A stretch of DNA of 64,000 nt from Desulfosporosinus fructosivorans. Its GTDB lineage: Bacteria; Bacillota; Desulfitobacteriia; Desulfitobacteriales; Desulfitobacteriaceae. The DNA lies in contig NZ_SPQQ01000015.1 of assembly GCF_004766045.1 (NCBI RefSeq), forward strand, positions 1-64,000, in the 5' to 3' direction. Shown piece by piece: positions 8,335 through 16,326 of this stretch (its first letter is position 1; every line of letters starts with the position of its first letter). The translations under genes and the position numbers were made by a program. The notes below the pieces were generated by a model. That model was given only the letters and a program-made list of their open reading frames with translations, was not told the origin of the DNA and did no database searches.

Positions 8335-9489
8335 ATGTGGTATATGAATGAAGACCGTAAACTAATGCTAAATGTCGTAAAAGACTTTGTAGAACAAGAA
8401 GTTAAACCTGTAGCAATGCAGATCGATGCCACCGACGAATATCCTGTCAAACTGTTTAAAAGGGCTGGCGAACTAGGTTTTTTAGGAATTACCATTCCCA
8501 CTGAATATGATGGCCTAGGCCTAGACCACACCACTGCCGCGCTAATTTATGAAGAAATTGCCAAGGCCTGCCCAGTATTGACCGTAGCTATGGGTGCCCA
8601 TTCCATGCTTGCTGGAGGCATGATCTCGATGCTGGGTTCTCATGAACAAAAGCAAAAATATCTGTCAAAGGCTGCTACCGGTGAATATATTCTAGCCTGT
8701 GGATCCACCGAATCAGCTGGCGGTGACAATCATGTAGAGCATACCACCAAAGCCGTGTTGGAAGGTGACGAGTGGGTCATCAACGGTGGTAAAGTACTGG
8801 TGAGTAACATCGGCGTAGCCGATGCCTACGTCATCTTCGCAGCTACTTCTGAAGTAGATCCTGTAACTCGCGCCGGTATCAGCGCTTTTGTGATTGATAA
8901 AGATACCCCTGGTCTTACCATCGGTGCTTGGGAACACAAGCTTGGCTGGCACGGTTCTGCTACTGGGAGCATTTCCTTCCAGGATCTGCATCTCCCAAAA
9001 GAGAACTTGCTGGGACAAGTTGGTGGCTGCATGATGGCTGCCGCGGTCAGTTGCACTAATGAGTTCCTCACCTGCGGCCCAGTGGGTCTCGGTATTGCAG
9101 AAGCCGCCTATGAGATGGCCTTTCAATACAGCCTAGAGCGCGTCCAAAGAGGTCTGCCTATGTATGATCGATTCCAGGTGACCAAGTTCAAATTAGTGAA
9201 GATGCGCACGATGATTGAAGAACTGCGCGGCTTTGTTTACAGTACCTATGCCATGAAGGATCAGGGTGAGATGGTGCTGTGCGAGGGACGGATGATGAAG
9301 ATCCGTGGTTCAGAAATCGCCGAAGAGATTTGCCGAGAAGCTATTCAAATTTTCGGCGGTGTTGGCGTAATCCGAGAAACTGGAGTAGAACGTTTTTGGC
9401 GAGACGCAAAAGTTCTGGCCATTGGTGGTGCTTCAGTTGAGGCTCTTCAAGACTTTATAGGCACAATGATGAGACTTAAGAAATTTTAA
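8335..9489 (+). CDS. Acyl-CoA dehydrogenase family protein (CaiA/isovaleryl-type active site)
   Basis: A FAD-dependent acyl-CoA dehydrogenase/reductase of 384 residues, full length for the family. Signatures are GSTESAGGD (residues 123-131), the substrate/flavin helix with RVQRGLPMYDRFQ (269-281) and IFGGVGVIRETGVERFWRDAKV near the end in two adjoining pieces (339-350, 351-360). The usual catalytic Glu (in IYEGT) is Gly365 here (AIGGAS). Glu243 (CTNEFLT) sits exactly 26 residues before the conserved Arg269, the spacing of the alternative catalytic Glu in isovaleryl- and long-chain acyl-CoA dehydrogenases and in CaiA. ATG with AGGAGG. Expected to exchange electrons with one of the two ETFs downstream. 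Confidence 0.92.
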   Translation: MWYMNEDRKLMLNVVKDFVEQEVKPVAMQIDATDEYPVKLFKRAGELGFLGITIPTEYDGLGLDHTTAALIYEEIAKACPVLTVAMGAHSMLAGGMISMLGSHEQKQKYLSKAATGEYILACGSTESAGGDNHVEHTTKAVLEGDEWVINGGKVLVSNIGVADAYVIFAATSEVDPVTRAGISAFVIDKDTPGLTIGAWEHKLGWHGSATGSISFQDLHLPKENLLGQVGGCMMAAAVSCTNEFLTCGPVGLGIAEAAYEMAFQYSLERVQRGLPMYDRFQVTKFKLVKMRTMIEELRGFVYSTYAMKDQGEMVLCEGRMMKIRGSEIAEEICREAIQIFGGVGVIRETGVERFWRDAKVLAIGGASVEALQDFIGTMMRLKKF

Positions 9490-9517
9490 TAAACTTTAGC
9501 GGGAGGTAGTGAAAACT

Positions 9518-10327
9518 ATGTACCATAATTACGACTCCAAGTTTGACACCGTTGTCAAAATGGAGAAGAAGAATGATATCGCCGTCATCACACTTTGCAA
9601 TCCAGAGGATTGGAACAGAATTACTGAACAAAGTGTAGATCAACTAACTACCGTCTTTGAAGATATTCAATTCGACAAAGACATCCATGTAGCCCTCCTT
9701 CATGGTGAGGGTCCTATCTCCTTTGGACCTGGTTCTTTAGACATAATTAAAACTAAGCTTGCCAAGAACGTCTTGGAGTCCCGCGAAATTATGCAGGAAA
9801 TTGGCAATATGATTCGCAGGCTCTATTCCCTGCGAGTTCCCGTCATTGGCGTAGCCGAAGGTAAATGTCTGGGCGGAGGCGCAAACCTTGCGCTCTCCAC
9901 TGATATCCTCATCGCTGACGAAAACGCAGTCTTTGTGGAACTCTTCGTGGACTATGGCCTGGTTCCGGATACTGGCGGCATGTACGCCCTCCAACGCCTG
10001 GTTGGTCCTATGATGGCCAAGGCTATCGCCATGCAGGGGGATCCCATCTCTGCCCTGCAGGCCAAAGAATTGGGCATGGTGTATCAGGTGGCCCCTGCCG
10101 GAACCGCCATGGACGTGGCTATGAAACTGGCAGAAAAGATTGCTAAAAAGCCCCCTCTCGCCGTCAATCAGATCAAGCAGCTGTCCAACAAAATGCATGA
10201 TTATACCCTCGACACCTACCTACAAGCAGAAACCGATTATATGACCTTCTGCACTCTGGGACAGGATTTCAAGGAACTGACCATGGCCCAAATGGAAAAT
10301 AGGCTCCCTAACTTAAAAGGCTATTAA
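9518..10327 (+). CDS. Enoyl-CoA hydratase/isomerase family protein (crotonase fold)
   Basis: A crotonase-superfamily protein of 269 residues. The oxyanion-hole region GKCLGGGANLALSTD (116-129) and the segment YGLVPDTGG (146-154) are present. Both canonical hydratase glutamates are absent: Glu144 is replaced by Asn123 and Glu164 by Phe143. The Asp in VPD (Asp151) is kept, as in PaaG-like CoA isomerases. It is therefore more likely an isomerase or an atypical hydratase than a normal enoyl-CoA hydratase. ATG at 9518 was preferred over an in-frame GTG at 9509, which lies only 2 nt from the GGGAGG ribosome-binding site. Part of the acyl-CoA cluster. Confidence 0.88.
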   Translation: MYHNYDSKFDTVVKMEKKNDIAVITLCNPEDWNRITEQSVDQLTTVFEDIQFDKDIHVALLHGEGPISFGPGSLDIIKTKLAKNVLESREIMQEIGNMIRRLYSLRVPVIGVAEGKCLGGGANLALSTDILIADENAVFVELFVDYGLVPDTGGMYALQRLVGPMMAKAIAMQGDPISALQAKELGMVYQVAPAGTAMDVAMKLAEKIAKKPPLAVNQIKQLSNKMHDYTLDTYLQAETDYMTFCTLGQDFKELTMAQMENRLPNLKGY

Positions 10328-10365
10328 GTAAAGCAGATTGGTTTAACCAAATCGGTAATATGACC

Positions 10366-10404
10366 GCCGCAGGGGATGAAAACAGTCGCGTGGTCTCCTG
10401 CGGC
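10366..10404 (+). promoter_or_regulatory. Intercistronic hairpin between the hydratase-like gene and fixA
   Basis: GCCGCAGG (10366-10373) pairs with CCTGCGGC (10397-10404) in the 119-nt gap. There is no T-run, so it is more likely an mRNA processing or stabilising element than a terminator. It may allow different expression of the upstream enzymes and the downstream electron-transfer genes. Confidence 0.45.
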
Positions 10405-10446
10405 ATTTGCGTAACGTTTGCCAAAATGTAAGAAAGGAATGAACTC

Positions 10447-11211
10447 ATGGGAAATGTGATTGTATGCTATAAACGTGTGATTGATGAATCAGATATTCAA
10501 GTGAACGCCGATATGACCATCGACATCTCAAAAGCTAACCAGAAGATTGGTGCATATGACCTTAACGCCATTCAATACGGCTCTGAAACAGCCAGGATAC
10601 TTGGAGGAAAATCCATCGGACTTACTTTTGGCGCTGGTAAGGAAATCAAGGCCACATCTAAGGATGCTATGAGCCGTGGGTTGGATGAAACTATATATGT
10701 AAACGCAGATACGGCCAAAGGAACAGATGGTCTGGTAACGGCAGAAATGCTGGCGGCAGCTGTTCAGCAAACGAAAGATACACTCTTGATTATCTGTGGA
10801 GAAGGCGCCAATGACACTTACGCTAGGCAGGTACCTTCAAGGATCGGCGCGATCTTAGATTGGCCCGTGGTGACCGCCGTAGCAGCAATGGAACTTGACG
10901 GAGGCATTGCTGTCATGACCCGTAAGCTGGAAAACACTGTGGAAAAGGTCAGAGTTTCTCTACCCGCCGTGATTTCAGTTTTGCCGGAGATCGCCCCCGC
11001 TCCAGTTCCAGGGTTGCGTGCCATCATGGCCGCAGGAAAAAAACCGGTAACGGAATTGGATGCAGGTCAGCTTGTCAGCGTGGAAAATGGTGTGACGGAG
11101 CTGAGTGCCAAAGGGTACAAGATGGATCGGAAAAACATCCTGCTAGATGGCGGGCTGGAGAATCAGGTTAAGGGCCTGGTAGCAGCGCTGAAGAAAGAAG
11201 GTGTGCTATAA
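10447..11211 (+). CDS. fixA: FixA, electron-transfer flavoprotein beta subunit
   Basis: ETF beta-subunit homologue of 254 residues, closer in sequence pattern to E. coli FixA (carnitine system) than to the second beta subunit downstream. Shared features are an N-terminal CYKRVIDESDIQVN, SKANQKIGAYDLNAI and the later LPAVISVLPEI with PGLRAIMAAGKKPV. It contributes AMP or FAD binding to the FixAB heterodimer. AAAGGAATG precedes the ATG. The stop is immediately followed by the fixB start (TAAATG), so the two are translationally coupled. Together with FixB, FixC and FixX it should form an electron-bifurcating or membrane-linked ETF complex. Confidence 0.93.
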   Translation: MGNVIVCYKRVIDESDIQVNADMTIDISKANQKIGAYDLNAIQYGSETARILGGKSIGLTFGAGKEIKATSKDAMSRGLDETIYVNADTAKGTDGLVTAEMLAAAVQQTKDTLLIICGEGANDTYARQVPSRIGAILDWPVVTAVAAMELDGGIAVMTRKLENTVEKVRVSLPAVISVLPEIAPAPVPGLRAIMAAGKKPVTELDAGQLVSVENGVTELSAKGYKMDRKNILLDGGLENQVKGLVAALKKEGVL

Positions 11212-12111
11212 ATGGCCATTTATATTTACAGTGACCGAAAAAGCCTGGCTGCAGAATTAGTGGCCTTTGCCAAGCAAGAAGGCAAAGAAAGTGTAATCCT
11301 GGCCATGGGGACCCCAGCGGAGGATTTCCAGGGCTGCGGAGCGGATAAAATTTTGGAGATCGGCTCAGGTCCAGCCGAAAATTACTCAAAAGCGCTAGCA
11401 GATTATTTGAAAAAACACACTATGGAACTACTTCTGGCGGGAGCGACCTTGCGCGGACGAGATGTGGCGGCAAGGGTTGCCGGATATATGAAAGCTCCGC
11501 TCTGCGCCGATGTCCACTCCATCATTGGGGATGCTGGCGACTATATCATTGAGAGAATGATGTACGGAGGCGCAGTGAATTCACGGCAAAAGCTACCGTC
11601 GGGTGGCGTGGCTACGGTCAGTTCCGGCTGTTTTGAAGCCACTTCAGGACAGTCTGTAGTAGAAACGATTTCGTTAAAAGAAGACCTGCGGGTACAACTC
11701 CTGTCCTGCGAACCAGTGGTACGCAGCGGCGAGGACCTTTCCAATGCCACCAGAGTGGTGTCAGTAGGTCAGGGTCTCAAACAGCAAGAAGATCTTGCCT
11801 TAATACGACAGCTAGCCGATGCTATGGGCGCGGCTTTAGCGTGTTCTAGAGGAGTGGCAGAAGAAAGGCGCTGGCTGCCAGTCGAAAAATACGTTGGAAT
11901 TTCCGGAAACATTCTTAGTCCTTCTGTCTACCTAGCTTGTGGTATTTCCGGCCAGATCCAGCATATCTACGGCGTTCGGGATGCAAAAATCATTGTAGGC
12001 ATCAACAACAATGAGCAGGCCCCTATCTTCGCTGCTTCAGACTATGGGATCGTAGGAGATTTATACGAGGTGGTTCCCGCACTCATTGCTGAGTTGCAAA
12101 GGAGCCTTTAA
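11212..12111 (+). CDS. fixB: FixB, electron-transfer flavoprotein alpha subunit
   Basis: ETF alpha subunit of 299 residues. The N-terminal domain is FixB-like, with RMMYGGAV and a VATVSSGCFEA stretch that parallels the E. coli MVYGG and TISSGTFDA stretches. The C-terminal FAD-binding domain has VSVGQGLKQQEDLAL, ACSRGVAEERRW, VGISG, YLACGISGQIQH, INNNEQAPIF and DYGIVGD. FAD is bound mainly through this domain. It starts directly at the fixA stop codon, and fixC follows after an 11-nt gap. Partner of FixA; accepts or delivers electrons to the acyl-CoA dehydrogenase and FixC. Confidence 0.94.
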   Translation: MAIYIYSDRKSLAAELVAFAKQEGKESVILAMGTPAEDFQGCGADKILEIGSGPAENYSKALADYLKKHTMELLLAGATLRGRDVAARVAGYMKAPLCADVHSIIGDAGDYIIERMMYGGAVNSRQKLPSGGVATVSSGCFEATSGQSVVETISLKEDLRVQLLSCEPVVRSGEDLSNATRVVSVGQGLKQQEDLALIRQLADAMGAALACSRGVAEERRWLPVEKYVGISGNILSPSVYLACGISGQIQHIYGVRDAKIIVGINNNEQAPIFAASDYGIVGDLYEVVPALIAELQRSL

Positions 12112-12122
12112 GGAAGGGAGAT

Positions 12123-13406
12123 TTGGAAATAGGTATGGGAGAAAAATTTGATGCAGTAGTCGTGGGCGGCGGTATCGCCGGCTGTGTTGCCGCCACAGTT
12201 ATGGCCCGCGCAGGACTTGAAGTCATTCTAGTGGAACGGGGCAACTTTTCAGGTAGCAAGAACGTTACCGGAGGTAGGCTTTACAGCCACAGCTTGGAAA
12301 AAATCTTTCCTGGATTTGCTAAAGAGGCTCCCATTGAGAGAAGAGTAACCCGAGAACGACTAAGCTTTACCACACCAGAAAATGCAGTCACCCTTGAATA
12401 CAGTTGCAGTGGACCAGGCAATGCAGAAAAAGATTCCTATGTGGTTTGCCGCAGCCGCTTTGACAGGTGGTTGGCGGAAAAAGCGGAGGAAGCCGGAGTC
12501 ATGATGATCTGCGGCATCCGCGTGGATGACCTGATCATGAAAGACAGTAAGGTTTGCGGCATCATCGCCGGCGAAGATGAAATCGAGGCGGATGTTGTGG
12601 TGCTGGCCGACGGTGTTAATTCCCTGCTCGGTCAAAAGTGTGGCCTCAAGTCCGAACTGACCCCTAAGCAAGTAGCGCTGGGAACAAAAGAGGTCATCGA
12701 GCTGGGAGAAAAGGTCATTGAGGAACGGTTCGGACTAGCTAAAGATGAAGGCCTTTCTTGGATTTTCTCAGGTTCCGTTTCGGGTGGCGCAGCGGGCGGC
12801 GGTTTCCTCTATACCAACTCTGACAGCATTTCTCTGGGGGTGACGGTGAACCTAAACGATATTGACAGTCTTGATAAAACCATTCCTCAATTGCTGGAGG
12901 AATTCAAGCATCATCCCGTCATCGAGCCCATCATTCGGGGTGGAAAACTGGTCGAATACTCCGGCCACTTAATCCCTGAGGGCGGAATAAACGCCGTTTC
13001 CACCCTGTACGGTGACGGCGTACTGGCTGTGGGAGACGCAGCAGGCCTGGTCATCAACCTAGGCTATCAAGTCCGAGGAATGGATCTGGCCGTCGCTTCC
13101 GGTGAGCTAGCCGCAAAGGCTATCATCGAGGCCAAGAATAATGGCGACTTTTCTAAGTCGTCACTAAAGCGCTATGAGGAACTGTTGAAAGAAAGCTTTG
13201 TAATGAAGGACCTGGAATCTTACAAGGGCGCCCCGGAGTTCTTGGAGAACAGCCGCCTTTACCAAGAGGCCCCACAGCAGCTGGACCACATGATGGCGGA
13301 TCTTTTCACAGTTGATGGACAAAACGCTAGACATTTGGCTGAGAAGCTAATGGATACCGGCGGATGGTTAAGGACTGAGCTTATAAAGGGGGCAGAATTA
13401 CTATGA
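12123..13406 (+). CDS. fixC: FixC, ETF:quinone oxidoreductase-like flavoprotein
   Basis: A FAD-dependent oxidoreductase of 427 residues related to the ETF-QO/geranylgeranyl-reductase family. The dinucleotide-binding motif VVVGGGIAGCVAA is near the N-terminus, RFDRWLAEKAEEAG follows, and a second FAD motif VLAVGDAAGLVINLG lies around residue 300. The start is uncertain: TTG 12123 (5 nt after GGAAGG) or ATG 12135 (MGEKFD, which aligns best with the family N-terminus). The last codons overlap fixX by ATGA, indicating coupled translation. In FixABCX complexes this subunit passes electrons from the ETF towards quinone. Confidence 0.93.
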   Translation: MEIGMGEKFDAVVVGGGIAGCVAATVMARAGLEVILVERGNFSGSKNVTGGRLYSHSLEKIFPGFAKEAPIERRVTRERLSFTTPENAVTLEYSCSGPGNAEKDSYVVCRSRFDRWLAEKAEEAGVMMICGIRVDDLIMKDSKVCGIIAGEDEIEADVVVLADGVNSLLGQKCGLKSELTPKQVALGTKEVIELGEKVIEERFGLAKDEGLSWIFSGSVSGGAAGGGFLYTNSDSISLGVTVNLNDIDSLDKTIPQLLEEFKHHPVIEPIIRGGKLVEYSGHLIPEGGINAVSTLYGDGVLAVGDAAGLVINLGYQVRGMDLAVASGELAAKAIIEAKNNGDFSKSSLKRYEELLKESFVMKDLESYKGAPEFLENSRLYQEAPQQLDHMMADLFTVDGQNARHLAEKLMDTGGWLRTELIKGAELL

Positions 13407-13699
13407 GCAAGGTTAAAAAATTTGATGTTATTCAAAAATTAGGCGTTGACAAGATAGCGGTCAACGAAGGAAGCACTCACATTGTTATAGATAAGGACTA
13501 TGTGGGGGAACAAGAATTGCAAAAAGTGATCAAAGCCTGCCCTGCTGCCCTTTATGACGAGGATGAATTTGGAAGCGTTCGCTTTGACTTTGCAGGATGC
13601 CTGGAATGCGGCACTTGCCGGGTGCTATGCGGTAAAACCATCGTCAAGCAATGGAACTACCCGGAAAGTAGCTTTGGCGTGGAATTCCGCTATGGCTGA
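13403..13699 (+). CDS. fixX: FixX, ferredoxin-like protein
   Basis: A 98-residue ferredoxin-like protein that partners FixC. The cluster ligands are in GCLECGTCRVLCG (C-x2-C-x2-C-x3-C), plus ACPAALY upstream, the pattern of FixX proteins, which keep one 4Fe-4S cluster. The C-terminus WNYPESSFGVEFRYG is typical of FixX. Overlaps fixC by 4 nt. Its clustering with fixABC supports an ETF-QO-like module in which FixX links the low-potential branch to the quinone or ferredoxin side; the direction of flow here is inference. Confidence 0.95.
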   Translation: MSKVKKFDVIQKLGVDKIAVNEGSTHIVIDKDYVGEQELQKVIKACPAALYDEDEFGSVRFDFAGCLECGTCRVLCGKTIVKQWNYPESSFGVEFRYG

Positions 13700-13731
13700 T
13701 TGTTTCAAAACTGACCGTTAGGAGGAAAATT

Positions 13732-14517
13732 ATGAAACTAATTGTGTGCGTAAAGCAGGTTCCCGATACAGGGGATATCAAAATTAACCCGGAAACCAAT
13801 ACGATTATTCGGGAAAGCATGCCTAGCATCGTCAACCCTTTTGACAAAAACGCCCTAGAGGCTGCCGTCAGGCTCAAAGAAGCCTATGGCGGAACTGTTA
13901 CTGTGCTTAGCATGGGCCCGAAAAAGGCCAGTGAGGCTCTTAAGGAGTGCATATCACTTGGGGCTGACCATGGTGTTCTGGTCACCGACAAGGCTTTTGC
14001 GGGAGCAGATACCTTTTCCACCAGCTATGTACTGGCCGAGGTCATTCGTACTCTGGGTGACTTTGACCTAATCCTATGTGGAAAGCAGGCCATTGACGGC
14101 GATACCGCGCAGGTTGGCCCAGAAATCGCGGAACATTTGGGAATACCCCAGGTAACATACGCCGCGAAACTTGAATATGCTGACGGAACATTTATCGTCA
14201 ACAAGGAACATGACGAAGGGTATGAGGTAGTGGAAATGAAGCTACCTGGTCTGTGCACCGTAGTAAAATCTATTAACGAGCCAAGGATGCCCACCATCCG
14301 CACTAAAATGGCCGCCAATCGGGCAGTCATTCAGGTGTTCACCGCGGCAGATCTAACCCTTGACCCCTCCAAGCTGGGACTCATTGGTTCTCCCACTAGG
14401 GTAAAACGGGCCTTTAGCCCCCCCAAGAAAGAATCCGGTGTTAAGCTGGATGGCTTGGAAAGTAGAGCCGCCACAGAAAAACTGGTTGGTTTCTTAGTCG
14501 GGGCCGAATTGATTTAA
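13732..14517 (+). CDS. etfB: Electron transfer flavoprotein subunit beta (second copy)
   Basis: A canonical EtfB of 261 residues: MKLIVCVKQVPDTGDIKINP at the N-terminus, NPFDKNALEAAVRLKE, the CGKQAIDGDTAQVGPEIAE signature and RMPTIRTKMAANR late in the protein. It resembles the ETF beta subunits that accompany butyryl-CoA-type dehydrogenases in clostridia more than it resembles the upstream FixA. AGGAGG lies 7 nt before the ATG. Cotranscribed with the following etfA. A second ETF pair in the same operon as fixABCX suggests two electron routes for one CoA-ester pathway. Confidence 0.94.
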   Translation: MKLIVCVKQVPDTGDIKINPETNTIIRESMPSIVNPFDKNALEAAVRLKEAYGGTVTVLSMGPKKASEALKECISLGADHGVLVTDKAFAGADTFSTSYVLAEVIRTLGDFDLILCGKQAIDGDTAQVGPEIAEHLGIPQVTYAAKLEYADGTFIVNKEHDEGYEVVEMKLPGLCTVVKSINEPRMPTIRTKMAANRAVIQVFTAADLTLDPSKLGLIGSPTRVKRAFSPPKKESGVKLDGLESRAATEKLVGFLVGAELI

Positions 14518-14533
14518 TGGAGGTCGGGAAAAC

Positions 14534-15586
14534 TTGAATATTAATGACTGTCGAAATATCTGGGTGTTCGTGGAAACAGAACACGGGCAGGTAAAAAATG
14601 TTGCTTTAGAGCTGATAAACGAAGGAAAGAAGTTGGCCCATACGGTCGGTGAGGAACTAATCGCCATTGTAATCGGCCATAAAATGGAGAACGTTGTCCA
14701 GACTGTGATAAGTTATGGTGCCGATCAGGTGATTTTGGTGGATGGAGCGGAATATCAAGATTACACCACCGACGCCTATACCAATGCTTTCACTAAGCTT
14801 ATTAAAATACATCAGCCTTCCGCCGTACTCGTTGGCGCGACCATCAACGGCAGAGACCTAGCACCTAGGATAGCCTGCCGTATGGGAACTGGCCTAACGG
14901 CAGACTGCACAGGCCTTGAGATCTCCCCAGAGGGTGAGGTGACCTGGACGCGTCCCGCCATGGGCGGAAACTTGATGGCCAATATTATTTGCCCAAATAC
15001 CCGCCCCCAAATGGGCACTGTGCGACCCGGTGTCTTTAAACGCGGAACTTCGGATAAAGACCGGACTGCAAATATAATCCGTGAAGAGATTTCCACTCCC
15101 GAAAAAGAAATACGTACCAAGCTACGGGATTTTATCCACGTAGCGGGAATTGCCGGAGTCAAAATCGAGGAAGCGGATATCATCGTTTCCGGTGGCTTGG
15201 GGATTGGCAAGGCGGAAAATTTTATGCTCCTACAAGAGCTGGCAAGCGCTCTGGGTGGAGCGGTTGCAGCATCCCGCGCCGCGGTGGATGAGGGCTGGAT
15301 CTCCCCCCTACAGCAGGTGGGACAGACTGGCAAAACAGTGGGGCCAAAGCTCTATATTGCCTGCGGCATCTCTGGGGCTATCCAGCATGTGGCAGGAATG
15401 TCCTCCTCAGATTTCGTCGTGGCTATCAACAAGGACCCTGAAGCCCGAATTTTTGACATTGCAGACTTTGGTATTGTTGGAGATTTATTTGAAATTGTAC
15501 CGCTTCTAACGGATGAAATCCGCAAAAGAAAAAAACTCAATTCCACTCCTCCCTCTATAATGACTCCTAACAATATTTGTAAGTAG
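14534..15586 (+). CDS. etfA: Electron transfer flavoprotein subunit alpha (second copy)
   Basis: EtfA of 350 residues, about 50 longer than the upstream FixB. It starts WVFVETEHGQVKNVALEL, has a mid segment RPAMGGNLMANIICP, and the FAD domain contains VSGGLGIGKAENF, AASRAAVDEGWI, QVGQTGKTVGPKLYIACGI (19 residues) and DFGIVGDLFEI. TTG start with GGAGG ten bases upstream. It pairs with the preceding etfB and ends the cluster before a terminator. The C-terminal tail (after residue 335) is low-complexity and probably not part of the fold. Confidence 0.94.
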   Translation: MNINDCRNIWVFVETEHGQVKNVALELINEGKKLAHTVGEELIAIVIGHKMENVVQTVISYGADQVILVDGAEYQDYTTDAYTNAFTKLIKIHQPSAVLVGATINGRDLAPRIACRMGTGLTADCTGLEISPEGEVTWTRPAMGGNLMANIICPNTRPQMGTVRPGVFKRGTSDKDRTANIIREEISTPEKEIRTKLRDFIHVAGIAGVKIEEADIIVSGGLGIGKAENFMLLQELASALGGAVAASRAAVDEGWISPLQQVGQTGKTVGPKLYIACGISGAIQHVAGMSSSDFVVAINKDPEARIFDIADFGIVGDLFEIVPLLTDEIRKRKKLNSTPPSIMTPNNICK

Positions 15587-15601
15587 TATTACTACGTTAA
15601 A

Positions 15602-15639
15602 ACCAAAGCCCTGAGTGAAGACTCGGGTCTTTGGTCTTT
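15602..15639 (+). terminator. Intrinsic terminator of the fix/etf operon
   Basis: ACCAAAGCCCTGAGT (15602-15616) pairs with ACTCGGGTCTTTGGT (15621-15635), with a 4-nt loop and minor mismatches, followed by CTTTT. It closes the operon 15 nt after the etfA stop. Confidence 0.85.
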
Positions 15640-15807
15640 TAGCTAAATTCTTATTGTGTTCAAAGGGAGCGCTATGAATTCACGATAGAGACTTGAGGAC
15701 TACTCAGTTATCCTCAAGCGGATGTAATATTCACAGTTGGTTTCTTGTACTCGTATGAAAAGTACCACATATCGTGAGTAACGACAATAGTTTCATTCTG
15801 ACTCATA

Positions 15808-16110
15808 TTAGAACTCTGACAATTTACCCAAGTAGTCCGTTCTGATACAATTATCCTCAGTTTTAATGTAATCTTCTAGACATAATTGGTAGATATAAAC
15901 CTCTGCTCCTTTTTGCAAATATCCTCCAGGGTCTTTAATCAACGTTACAAAAGAATCATGTGAATAAATTTTAGATATAATACTCTCCCTGTTCATTGTT
16001 ATGCTCTCATTGATATTGATCGTATTATCTTTGATTTTATAAACTTGGGCTTCACGAATTTTAGAGTGGTTGATATTGAAACGAACTTTGTATATTCCGT
16101 AATCACCCAT
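15808..16110 (-). CDS. DUF3892-like small protein
   Basis: A protein of 100 residues. It opens GDYGIYKVRFNINHSKIREA, has a middle with ESIISKIYSHDSFVTLI and ends with CIRTDYLGKLSEF. This resembles DUF3892 proteins: an N-terminal strand pair, a segment on a value that must not be exceeded, and a terminal iRTD...LP.F motif. The assignment is by pattern only. ATG at 16110 has AGGAGG seven bases upstream; the ATG two codons earlier is too close to that site. No operon partner; function unknown. Confidence 0.55.
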   Translation of the reverse strand: MGDYGIYKVRFNINHSKIREAQVYKIKDNTININESITMNRESIISKIYSHDSFVTLIKDPGGYLQKGAEVYIYQLCLEDYIKTEDNCIRTDYLGKLSEF

Positions 16111-16190
16111 CTTCATCCCTCCTACTAAATAATAATCTTACCCTCTTCCTCCCAAGGTACCCCTAATTTATTATATGAAAAAATTCTCAA

Positions 16191-16241
16191 TCAATAACTA
16201 GGGGTTGTAAGCAATAATCGCTTACAACCCTAGTTATTGAT
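16191..16241 (-). terminator. Intrinsic terminator of the PadR/membrane-protein operon
   Basis: A long imperfect stem of about 20 bp: 16191-16212 (ending GGGGTTGTAAGC) pairs with 16220-16241 (starting GCTTACAACCC), with one bulged G. On the minus strand it is followed by GAGAATTTTTT. It lies downstream of the 16327-17688 gene, which reads toward it. Confidence 0.85.
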
Positions 16242-16326
16242 CAAAAGGCTTCAAAACGCTCATTTAGGGTAACCGCAGCAGGAGTGTGGGTTGATACAAA
16301 AAGACAAGCAAGTACACCGTTACGAA

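Noticed and set aside
14812..15333. 173-codon minus-strand frame opposite etfA
   Set aside because: Typical antisense shadow of a strongly coding gene, rich in Ser, Pro, Arg and Ile; no start signals and no family resemblance.
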